Notes under the pieces: generated by a model
Database searches by the model: none
Told to the model about the DNA's origin: nothing
What the model saw: only the letters and a program-made list of their open reading frames with translations
Position numbers and translations under genes: made by a program
From: Candidatus Ozemobacteraceae bacterium
GTDB taxonomy: Bacteria; Muiribacteriota; Ozemobacteria; Ozemobacterales; Ozemobacteraceae
NCBI GenBank assembly: GCA_035373905.1
Contig: DAOSOK010000008.1
Span: 62,001 to 126,000, forward strand
Length of the DNA stretch: 64,000 bases
Reading direction: 5' to 3'
Part shown: piece by piece, positions 8,988-16,420 of the stretch
Position numbering within the stretch: position 1 is the first letter of the stretch
Layout of the letters: each line of letters opens with the position of its first letter

Positions 8988-10385
8988 TCAAGGTTCTTCG
9001 AGTTCGGAGATTTTTTTCGTCATTCGGGCCTGAATATCGCGCAAGGGGGTTCCCGTATCGATGGCGATGGCCCGCAGGGATTCGTATTCGGGAACGATGC
9101 GGACGGTTCCGTCCGGGTCGGTGATTTTTTTGGCGGCCACGGTTCCGTAGGAGGTCTGCAGTTCCCGCTTTTCGCGGCGGAGAACGGCTCGGGAAACCGT
9201 CTGCCGTCTGATCCCGAGGGTGGGGAGTTCGCTGAACAGGAGTTCCTGGGCCCGAGCCGCAAGCGCCGGCGGAATCATCACGCTGAGTGCTGTGCCGGGG
9301 CGGCCTTTCTTCATGATCAGGGGGGTCATCGTCACGTCGAGCGCGCCGATGTCCCAGAGTCGTTCGGCCACATAGCCGAGCAGTTCGCCCGATACATTGT
9401 CGACGTTCGTTTCGAGAACGCTGACCTCATCGTAATCGACGTTGCCGGCCACCGCGCCGGAATCGCCGAGAAACGCCCGCAGGACGTTCGGCACGGCGAA
9501 TCGCCGACTTCCGGCACCGACACCGATCTTCTTCGGAACGAAGCTGGCAGGGAGACCCGGCTTCGCGTGAAGCCCCCGGAGAATGGCCGCGCCCGTGGGG
9601 GTCGTCAACTCGCCGTCGACGTCCGGAAGGGAATATATCTCGTAGCCTCTCAGCAGAAGCGCCGTTGCAGGCGCCGGAACCGGCATTTTCCCGTGGCGGC
9701 AGCTAACGAAGCCCCGTCCGACATGGATCGGAGACACGTGCACGGACGTGACACCGAGCTCTTCGAGACAGATCGCGACCCCGACGATATCGGCGATGCT
9801 GTCGCGGGCGCCGACCTCGTGGAAATGGACGGTTTCGGGCGTCGCGCCATGCACCTCGGCCTCGGCCGCCGCAAGTTCGTAGAAACAGGCGAGGGCCCGG
9901 TCGGCCACGCCGGCGGAATACTTCGCGGCCGCGATGAGGTCGCGAATTTCACGCAGCCCGCGCTCCGGCAGATGGTGAGCGTGCGGATGCGAATGGTCGT
10001 GGGCATGCGGATGACCGTGACCATGTTCGTGGTCGTGGTGAGGGTCATGACAATGCGTGTGCTCATGCCCATGTTCGTGGTCGTGAGCATGATCGTCATC
10101 ATGGTTGTGACAATGGGTGTGATCGTGATCTCCGTGGTGCGATACCGCGTGATCGTGCTGCGGGTCGGCATGCGCATGGGCTTCGTCGTCGCGGGTGTTG
10201 AAATACGTCGCCCGGATGCCGTCTTTTATAATGCTCCGTATGGAAATCCCGAGGCTGCCTTCCTGGAAGGGGAGTTTCGCCAGTTCGGCCTCGAGACGGC
10301 CGGGATCGGCCCCCAGGTCGAGAAGCGAGGCGACCGCCATGTTGCCGGCGATACCCGCGAAGCAGTCCCAGTATAACGTGGTCAT
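8988..10385 (-). CDS. larC: Nickel-pincer cofactor biosynthesis protein LarC
   Basis: CTP-dependent cyclometallase that inserts nickel into the pyridinium-bisthiocarboxylate pincer nucleotide used by lactate racemase LarA and related enzymes. The 465-residue protein has the family start YWDCFAGIAGNM, the GARDSIADIVGVA region, FVSCRHGKMPVPAP, and the C-terminal ETNVDNVSGE and PLIMKKGRPG motifs. Between residues about 70 and 138 there is a run of roughly 65 residues that is nearly half His with many Asp, a likely nickel store. Unlike the lactobacillus gene, which is split by a programmed frameshift, this is one continuous frame. It overlaps larB by 4 nt. No larA or larE lies in the window. Confidence 0.96.
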   Translation of the reverse strand: MTTLYWDCFAGIAGNMAVASLLDLGADPGRLEAELAKLPFQEGSLGISIRSIIKDGIRATYFNTRDDEAHAHADPQHDHAVSHHGDHDHTHCHNHDDDHAHDHEHGHEHTHCHDPHHDHEHGHGHPHAHDHSHPHAHHLPERGLREIRDLIAAAKYSAGVADRALACFYELAAAEAEVHGATPETVHFHEVGARDSIADIVGVAICLEELGVTSVHVSPIHVGRGFVSCRHGKMPVPAPATALLLRGYEIYSLPDVDGELTTPTGAAILRGLHAKPGLPASFVPKKIGVGAGSRRFAVPNVLRAFLGDSGAVAGNVDYDEVSVLETNVDNVSGELLGYVAERLWDIGALDVTMTPLIMKKGRPGTALSVMIPPALAARAQELLFSELPTLGIRRQTVSRAVLRREKRELQTSYGTVAAKKITDPDGTVRIVPEYESLRAIAIDTGTPLRDIQARMTKKISELEEP

Positions 10386-11149
10386 GACGTTCTCCCGTTG
10401 ATCATGCGAATGGCCGCCACGGCGGCGCCGAACCCGTTATCGATATTCACCACGGTCACCCCGGCCGCGCACGAGTTGAGCATGCCGAGCAGCGCGGCAA
10501 TGCCGCCGAAACTGGCGCCATACCCAACCGAGGTCGGCACCGCGATGACCGGAACCGGCACCAGCCCGCCCACGACGCTCGGAAGCGCGCCTTCCATGCC
10601 CGCGACGACGATCACGGCATCGGCCGTGCGGATCGTGTCGAGCCGCCCCAGCAGGCGATGGATGCCCGCGACGCCGATATCGCTGCACCGCACGACGCCG
10701 ACGTCGGCGAACTCGAGCGTCGCGGCCGCCTCGTCGGCGACGGAAAGGTCGGACGTTCCGGCCGCCAGGACTGCGACACGGCCTCGCGTGGCAGGTTTGC
10801 GGGCAGGAAGGCTCATAGCCGTCCGGGACCGTTCGTCGATGCGGATTCCGCGAATCTGTTTTTTGAGCGCTTCGAGCGTTTCGTCCGGACAGCGGGTCGC
10901 GAGAGCGCGCCCGTTCGCCTTTTTCAGGGCCCGGAAAATCGAGACGGTCTGTTCGGGGGATTTCCCGGCCGCGTAAATGGCTTCCGGGAACCCGGACCGG
11001 GCTTCGCGGTGAACGTCGAGGACGGCATCGGGAACGGTCACCTCGCCGGGCATCCGTCGGCGCAACTCGGCCAGCGCCTCGCCCGTATCCATGCGACCCC
11101 GCCTGACGGCTTCGAGAATTGTTTTCATCACGGTTTCAGTAGACTTCAT
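10382..11149 (-). CDS. larB: Nickel-pincer cofactor biosynthesis protein LarB
   Basis: Carboxylase/hydrolase acting on nicotinic acid adenine dinucleotide as the first step of the nickel-pincer cofactor pathway. The product (255 residues) has the PurE-like core: VAVLAAGTSDLSVADEAA, VVAGMEGALPSVVGGL, VPTSVGYGASFGG and ALLGMLNSCAAGV near the end. The frame is open to 11374, but the extra 75 codons run through a non-coding repeat element (11266-11385). ATG 11149 gives the usual family length; ATG 11128 is also possible, and neither has a strong Shine-Dalgarno. larB and larC overlap as ATGA. Confidence 0.95.
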   Translation of the reverse strand: MKSTETVMKTILEAVRRGRMDTGEALAELRRRMPGEVTVPDAVLDVHREARSGFPEAIYAAGKSPEQTVSIFRALKKANGRALATRCPDETLEALKKQIRGIRIDERSRTAMSLPARKPATRGRVAVLAAGTSDLSVADEAAATLEFADVGVVRCSDIGVAGIHRLLGRLDTIRTADAVIVVAGMEGALPSVVGGLVPVPVIAVPTSVGYGASFGGIAALLGMLNSCAAGVTVVNIDNGFGAAVAAIRMINGRTS

Positions 11150-11265
11150 GGCGGGTAAAACTTTACCTGAACCCACCCGACACTGCAAGGCGGATTCAGC
11201 GATTTGCCCGATGCGATTACCGCCAGTCCGCCGGCCGGAGATGCTAGAATGCCTACTCCAGGGCC

Positions 11266-11385
11266 TATTGAGTCCTGCAGAATGAACCCCCCCCCGTTCG
11301 CCCTGAGCCTGTCGAAGCTTGTCCTGAGTTTGCCGAAGGGGGCGAGGTCTCTCGTGCTTCGACAGGCTCAGCACGAACGGGGACG
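11266..11385 (+). repeat. Partial palindromic repeat (copy R2)
   Basis: Has the left terminal sequence TATTGAGTCCTGCAGAATGAA and both internal arms (GTTCGCCCTGAGCCTGTCGAAG and CTTCGACAGGCTCAGCACGAACG). The right terminal inverted repeat is missing. It lies in the 293-bp gap between larB and the secreted-protein gene, and it produces the false N-terminal extension of larB. Confidence 0.8.
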
Positions 11386-11442
11386 AAAAATACGTGACTT
11401 CTGTTTCAAAGGAACCACAAGAAGAGAGGAGCGGGGAAAACC

Positions 11443-12120
11443 ATGCGACCGAATATCGTTCGTTACCGCTGGCTGGCGGTGCTGGCGTTTGCCGTCAGCG
11501 CACTCGTTTTCGCTTCTCCGCCGGAAGCCGCGGGCGGAGCATGGAGTTTTCGCCTGAACTTGGGTGGCTTCCCGGAACCGGTCTGGCAGGAATCCGATTT
11601 GAAACTTCTCGTGCGGCGCGTTCGCAAGGATATGGACGAGGCCCTGAAGGAAGCGGAGAAAACGGGAAGAATCCTGCAGGCGCCGCCGGTTCCGGCATTT
11701 CCGGGCTGGTCGAGATGCCAGGACATCGCGCATCAGGCCCGGCCGGACCTGATGGTCGTGCGCATGAACCTGGCGGGGTTGAAAGCCGCCGTCAAGATGG
11801 TCCGGGGAACGTTCGATCGCATGTCCGAGGACCGTTTCGAGGAAGGCCTGCCGTTCGGCTTCTCGGCGGGTGATTGGGGCGCCGAGATCCTGCGCGATTT
11901 CAGGCTGCGCGGCTGCTCGAAGAAGCGCCTCCTCCGCATCCTGACGATCCACCAGGGGGCCGCGCGGGACCTGTGGGCGGACCTGCGCGACGACATCAAC
12001 CGCGACGTCGTCTGGACCCACCATGCCTGGGAAAAAACGAAGAACCATCCCGACACCGCCACGCGCAACCGCGCGGCCTGGAATCTCTGGCATGCCATGG
12101 GCTTCCCGGCCCGGTGGTAG
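11443..12120 (+). CDS. Secreted hypothetical protein
   Basis: 225 residues beginning with a Sec signal peptide: basic RPNIVRYR, a hydrophobic core to about residue 25, then a likely cleavage after ASPPEAA. The mature part is soluble, mostly helical and rich in charged residues. It has two cysteines (SRCQD and LRGCSKK) and a Trp/His-rich C-terminus. No known domain was recognised. ATG 11443 is preceded by GGGGAA. It stands alone, divergent from larB, with repeat R2 in the upstream region. Function unknown. Confidence 0.7.
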   Translation: MRPNIVRYRWLAVLAFAVSALVFASPPEAAGGAWSFRLNLGGFPEPVWQESDLKLLVRRVRKDMDEALKEAEKTGRILQAPPVPAFPGWSRCQDIAHQARPDLMVVRMNLAGLKAAVKMVRGTFDRMSEDRFEEGLPFGFSAGDWGAEILRDFRLRGCSKKRLLRILTIHQGAARDLWADLRDDINRDVVWTHHAWEKTKNHPDTATRNRAAWNLWHAMGFPARW

Positions 12121-12229
12121 CCGTTTGATTTTCCCGCGGGAATCCCCGATAATGGCCGGGCTCGCAAAACACACCCCTGCACGCTCATTCGTCTGGTGTG
12201 TCGAGCAATAGCATCACAGGCGGTTCTTC

Positions 12230-13435
12230 ATGGAAACGACAGATCGATCCGAAACCCACATCTCCGGGCTGACCGGCATCCCGGGCACCAGGGAACTCCT
12301 TCTCCTGCTGCTGACGTCTCTGACAGCCTACGGAGTCGCGTTTCATCTGATGGGCTGGCACGTCATGCACGAACTGCCTCATATCCGCATCTCGGAAGCA
12401 GCGCGCTCGATCTGGCGCACGGGCTCGCTCGAACCCCCGGAGTATCGGGGCTACGCGTCCGATGCCATCGCGCTGAGCCTGAAATCGAATCTCCCCGTCT
12501 GGCAAGATGCGTTTGCCCTGGGGGCGCGCGGCGAGCTGTACCCGAAGCACGGCGTCTTCACCGCGATCGTGGCGGCGCTCTTTTTCGGCGTCTTCGGGGA
12601 AGCGGGGTTTCTGATATTCAACGAACTCCTGATCGTAACGCTGTTTCTGAGCCTTCGTCGCATCGCCGCCGGCTGGGGAATCATCCTCTCGCCGCTCGCC
12701 ACGGTTCTGGGGCTCGGCCTCGGAACGCAGCTCCTGCTCCACTCGTATTCCTTCTCCTACGAGGTGTTCGCCAATACCCTGCTGTTCGCCGGCTTCGCGG
12801 TGGCCGCGTTCCGGCCCGCAACCGGGGGGTTCATCGCCGGCCTCAGCGTGCTGGCGCATCCTGCGCTGCTCATCGTCTGCCCGTTCGGTTTTCTTCTGCT
12901 CCCGCCCGGGCAGTTTACCCGCGTCACCGTCCTGCGATATTTCGCCGGCATGGCCGCGGCTGGCTTGTGCATCGGGCTGGTCAACACCGCGCTATGGGGC
13001 GGATTTTTCGTTACGGCGTATCACCGACTGCCCGAGTATCACGCCGGAACCATGCGGATTTCCGTGCATCCGATGGGCTTCGATCCGGCCATCCTGGTTT
13101 CCGACTGGTGGGAAAAGCTGTTCCACCACCACTACGGCCTGCTTTTCTACAACCCGGTTCTGATCGGGGTCATTTTTCTCCCGTGGCTGCTTCGCCGGAC
13201 GCCGCACCGGCGTTTCTTCACGGGCCTCCTGATGATCGGCGCGGTGAACGCGCTCCACATCTTTTCCTTTTGCCACTGGCGATCATCGGGGTTCGGCAAT
13301 AAATATGTATTTCCAGGTATTATAGCTACAGCTTTAGCAGTGGCGGCGGCGTGCGCAACGAAACGGAACACCTGTGAAGGCGCGGCTTCAGAGCAGGATG
13401 CGAAAGCATCACGCCGGGATACGCTCCCCGTCTGA
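12230..13435 (+). CDS. Polytopic membrane protein, GT-C glycosyltransferase-like
   Basis: 401 residues with about nine predicted membrane helices. A first helix (LLLLLLTSLTAYGVAFHLMG) leads to a ~70-residue loop. That loop has ELPHIRISEAARSIW and a later ELYPKHGVFTAIVAALFF, reminiscent of the arrangement in dolichyl-phosphate-mannose-type GT-C enzymes, although the usual DxD/ExD pair is not clear. The C-terminal ~25 residues are polar. A GATAAT -10-like box lies about 75 bp upstream. The 3' end overlaps the convergent flippase-like gene by 27 bp, and an AT-rich patch covers 13297-13345. Enzymatic role is inferred from topology only. Confidence 0.65.
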   Translation: METTDRSETHISGLTGIPGTRELLLLLLTSLTAYGVAFHLMGWHVMHELPHIRISEAARSIWRTGSLEPPEYRGYASDAIALSLKSNLPVWQDAFALGARGELYPKHGVFTAIVAALFFGVFGEAGFLIFNELLIVTLFLSLRRIAAGWGIILSPLATVLGLGLGTQLLLHSYSFSYEVFANTLLFAGFAVAAFRPATGGFIAGLSVLAHPALLIVCPFGFLLLPPGQFTRVTVLRYFAGMAAAGLCIGLVNTALWGGFFVTAYHRLPEYHAGTMRISVHPMGFDPAILVSDWWEKLFHHHYGLLFYNPVLIGVIFLPWLLRRTPHRRFFTGLLMIGAVNALHIFSFCHWRSSGFGNKYVFPGIIATALAVAAACATKRNTCEGAASEQDAKASRRDTLPV

Positions 13436-14413
13436 CGGCCGGGGGGCGGCGGCCGGGTCGAGCCGGAGGTCGTCGGCGCGGGCGCCGGCGGAGAAGACGC
13501 AGAGGCCGAGCAGGATCGCGAACCAGAGGGTCACGGCGCGGATCAGCAGGGTGGCCGTGACGGCGGCGTCGCCGGCGATGCCGGCCGAGATGAAGAAGAG
13601 GCTGAGGGTTCCCTCGGTCACGAGCAGGCCCCCGGGAAGAAACGAGAGGGCGCCGGTGATCGAGCCGAACGCGTGAGCGAACACCGAGAGGCCGAACAGC
13701 TCGGGCCGCGCGACGCCGAGCCCGCCGAAGATCAGATACAGCGCGGCCCCTTCCCATGCCCAGGAAAAGGCGCTGAGCGGCACGGTGACGAGCAGGGCGG
13801 GCAGGGTCAGCAGCATGCGGGTGCTTTCTTCGAGCGCCCGGATCATCGTTCGGAGGCGGGGTTTTCCGGGAGCCAGGCGGCCGGCGGCACGGTCGAGCAC
13901 CCGCCAGAACGCGGGCCTCGTCGCGGCGGCAAGCCCGACGATCAGCAAGATGCTGCAGACAATCAGGGTTTTGCCGCCCCAGGCAAACCTGGAGAAGCCG
14001 AAAGCGGCGAGGCACATCAGGCCCAGCAGGTCGGTGAGGCGCTCGGCCAGCACGATGGGTGCGGTGCGGGAGACGGGGATGCCGTACCGGTTGCGCAACA
14101 GCAGGGATTTGACGACCTCGCCCAGTTTGCCCGGGCTGAGCACCATCACGAACGAGGCGAAGAAGACCCAGAGGCTGTCGCGGAGGGCGATTCTCACCCC
14201 CAGCCGGCGCAGGAAATACTCCCATTTCGCGAACCGGAGCAGGTAGTTGAGGCTGACGAACGCGAGAATCACCGGGATAAGGCGGTGCGGAAACGCCGCC
14301 AGCGCTGCCGTCACGCGGCCGAGATCCGTGAGAAGCACGGCCAGTCCGGCGAGAATGCACAGGGCAACGACCGCCCAGCCGCCGGCGCCCCGGAGGAGTT
14401 TCATCGGATTCAT
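13409..14413 (-). CDS. Flippase-like membrane protein (LPG synthase TM / YbhN / UPF0104 family)
   Basis: 334 residues with about eight membrane helices. It carries the hallmarks of the lysylphosphatidylglycerol-synthase transmembrane domain family: FASFVMVLSPGKLGEVVKSL, then ERLTDLLGL, and the late FLPGGLLVTEGTLSLFF segment. Members without a synthetase domain are thought to move or handle lipid-linked substrates; the substrate here is unknown. It converges with and overlaps the GT-C-like gene at 12230. It diverges from the TerB-like gene, with repeat copy A (14420-14468) directly upstream of its start. Confidence 0.8.
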   Translation of the reverse strand: MNPMKLLRGAGGWAVVALCILAGLAVLLTDLGRVTAALAAFPHRLIPVILAFVSLNYLLRFAKWEYFLRRLGVRIALRDSLWVFFASFVMVLSPGKLGEVVKSLLLRNRYGIPVSRTAPIVLAERLTDLLGLMCLAAFGFSRFAWGGKTLIVCSILLIVGLAAATRPAFWRVLDRAAGRLAPGKPRLRTMIRALEESTRMLLTLPALLVTVPLSAFSWAWEGAALYLIFGGLGVARPELFGLSVFAHAFGSITGALSFLPGGLLVTEGTLSLFFISAGIAGDAAVTATLLIRAVTLWFAILLGLCVFSAGARADDLRLDPAAAPRPSDGERIPA

Positions 14414-14419
14414 ACCCGT

Positions 14420-14468
14420 GCATCATCGCAGATTCGCCGGTTCAAGGCAATCGTCCCTGTGCTACCAT
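14420..14468 (+). promoter_or_regulatory. 49-bp upstream element, copy A (promoter-like)
   Basis: Begins GCATCATCGCAGATTCGCCG and ends CCTGTGCTACCAT. It matches a second 49-bp copy at 16323-16371 in all but roughly eight positions. The 3' end contains an extended -10 (TGTGCTACCAT) with a weak TTCAAG 16 bp upstream, pointing toward the gene at 14557. Its other end abuts the divergent flippase-like gene. Confidence 0.6.
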
Positions 14469-14556
14469 TGACACGCCCAGGGCTTCCCCGGCAGATGTCA
14501 GATGCTGCCAATGAGGGTGATCCGGGGTGCGCGATGCAACGAGAGAGGGTATCAAA

Positions 14557-16263
14557 ATGGCCGATCAACAATCGTCCCATGATGCGTTGAGTCATCCGGA
14601 GCAGGTCTTTCTTGCGGTTGCGCGACAGGTCTGCGCCGACGGCGTCATCGGGGCCGATGAGTTCGAGATTCTACGTGCCCTGGCACCCCTTCTGGGCCTG
14701 TCCGTCGAACGGGCCAACGCCCTGGGGAATCAGGCCATCAGGGAATTCCGTTCGGAAACCCTCCGGGAGTCCGTTCTCGCCTCTCCGGAAGACCTCTATC
14801 GAAGCGTTCTGACCACGTTCGGGGCGGACGGGAACATCGACGCCCCGGAGGAAGCACTCCTCGCACGGCTTCGGAAGCTGCTCGGACTGACCTCGTTCGA
14901 ATCGGCGCTCCTCCCTGATAAGAAGCCGGCAACCCAAGCGGAGCCTCTCCCGGTCACCGCCATGCCGTCAGTGCCCGGGCCCCGACCGGTCGGGGACAAC
15001 CTCGAAACTGCGGAACCCATGCCTTCGGACGGGCGATGCAGGATTCGGCCACTGCTGTGCCCCAGTTGCAAGGCGGTCGTTCCGCTCAGACAGGTCACGG
15101 AGACCACCTGCGCCTACTGCCGGACGCCCGTCCGGATTCCAACGTCCTATCTGGAGGCCCTGGCATCACAGGCCGCGCTTGAAAAGCGGAGACAGGGGGT
15201 TCAGGAACTGTTCGCGCTCCTCGGAACCCGCCCCTCCACCTTTGGCTGGCTCCTCACCCAGGTTCCGGAACGCATCATGACGGGGGTGGTCGTGCTCCTG
15301 CTCCTTATCGGGCCTGCAGCCATGGGTCCCGACAGCGGATTCTTCGCGTTTCTGAACTGGTATGTGGCCCGCAGTCGCGGCGAAAACCTCATCGACCTTC
15401 TCACGCATGCGGAATCGATTTTGCTGGCTTTCGTCCCTTTCGCGCTGTTTCTGTCCGTCACCTTCGTGCTGCTCTACAGGCTTCGTCGAAACCTTTTCAC
15501 CATGAACACCCTCCGGGTGGCGCTGGTCGTCGGAGCACCGACCCGGCCAGGCGGGCCAAGCACCTGTCGGCAATGCGGGTCCCCGCTCGCCGTTCCCGAC
15601 AATGCCGTCGGCATCACCTGCCCCTACTGTTCGGCCGACAATCTGGTGAATGTTCCCGCGGACTGGCTGGCCGTCACTCATCGCCAGGCACGTCTGGCAG
15701 GTATGGATTTTCAGAAAGCCCTGGACCTCTATCGCCGGGAAAGCCTCAAAGGCTGGGAATCATGCATCGCCGTCATCCTGGGCGCGCTGGCCATGGCGTT
15801 CATTCATGTCGAGGCGGCAAGGTATCTTCGCGAAACGCCGGAAATGCCGCCCCTCCGAAGCGCCATCGCCCGGCGAACCGGGCTGGTGGCAGGCTTCGGC
15901 ACGCCACCGGGGCCGGCCCTGCCCTTCGACACGTGGACTGAACTGGCCGCAACCAATACCCGGCTGGTGACCTGTTTTGTGCCTCTGGCCCGCGGCGAAC
16001 GCCTGCAGATCCGCTGGCGCCCTGCGCCTCACAGCCCCAAGCCGATTTTCACGAACGACAGGGACCGCATGCCCATCGCCATCTTCCAGGAACGCAATTT
16101 CCGCAGAGGAGGGAAACCGGAACGACAGGTGGAGAAACAGCTCGGCTCGGTTGAACGATTTGAATTTTCCGCCCCGCTGGGTGCCTGGTATCGCCTCGAC
16201 CTTTCGCTGCCGGAGAAGGGCCGGGTCGAATTCCATCCGTCCGTTCCGGTGAAGTCGCCGTGA
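14557..16263 (+). CDS. TerB-like, double zinc-ribbon membrane protein
   Basis: 568 residues. The N-terminal ~115 residues contain two TerB-like halves (ADGVIGADEFEILRAL and ADGNIDAPEEALLARL). A zinc ribbon follows (CPSC...CAYC, about residues 167-188), then two membrane helices (about 240-262 and 288-315), a second zinc ribbon (CRQC...CPYC), and a ~200-residue C-terminal part with a possible export-side beta domain. ATG 14557 was chosen over the in-frame GTG at 14527 because GAGAGGG precedes it by 7-8 nt. The upstream element is shared with the cyclase operon, suggesting common regulation. No biochemical role can be assigned. Confidence 0.65.
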   Translation: MADQQSSHDALSHPEQVFLAVARQVCADGVIGADEFEILRALAPLLGLSVERANALGNQAIREFRSETLRESVLASPEDLYRSVLTTFGADGNIDAPEEALLARLRKLLGLTSFESALLPDKKPATQAEPLPVTAMPSVPGPRPVGDNLETAEPMPSDGRCRIRPLLCPSCKAVVPLRQVTETTCAYCRTPVRIPTSYLEALASQAALEKRRQGVQELFALLGTRPSTFGWLLTQVPERIMTGVVVLLLLIGPAAMGPDSGFFAFLNWYVARSRGENLIDLLTHAESILLAFVPFALFLSVTFVLLYRLRRNLFTMNTLRVALVVGAPTRPGGPSTCRQCGSPLAVPDNAVGITCPYCSADNLVNVPADWLAVTHRQARLAGMDFQKALDLYRRESLKGWESCIAVILGALAMAFIHVEAARYLRETPEMPPLRSAIARRTGLVAGFGTPPGPALPFDTWTELAATNTRLVTCFVPLARGERLQIRWRPAPHSPKPIFTNDRDRMPIAIFQERNFRRGGKPERQVEKQLGSVERFEFSAPLGAWYRLDLSLPEKGRVEFHPSVPVKSP

Positions 16264-16322
16264 CGCCGCTACACGCCCCCTCGTGCGTCTGAAGGGTTGA
16301 GGGCATGTCGTGCCGCGTCGGC

Positions 16323-16371
16323 GCATCATCGCAGATTCGCCGGTCCAAGGCGGTCTCTCCTGTGCTACCAT
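16323..16371 (+). promoter_or_regulatory. 49-bp upstream element, copy B (promoter-like)
   Basis: Near-identical to copy A at 14420-14468, with TGTGCTACCAT at its 3' end and a weak TCCAAG 16 bp before TACCAT. It ends 50 bp before the proposed start of the first cyclase gene. Confidence 0.6.
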
Positions 16372-16420
16372 ACCCCCCATGACGGGCGACCACACCCATC
16401 AGGCTCTTGAGAGATCCGCC

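Noticed and set aside
11150..11374. N-terminal extension of LarB
   Set aside because: It runs through repeat element R2 and has no family similarity.
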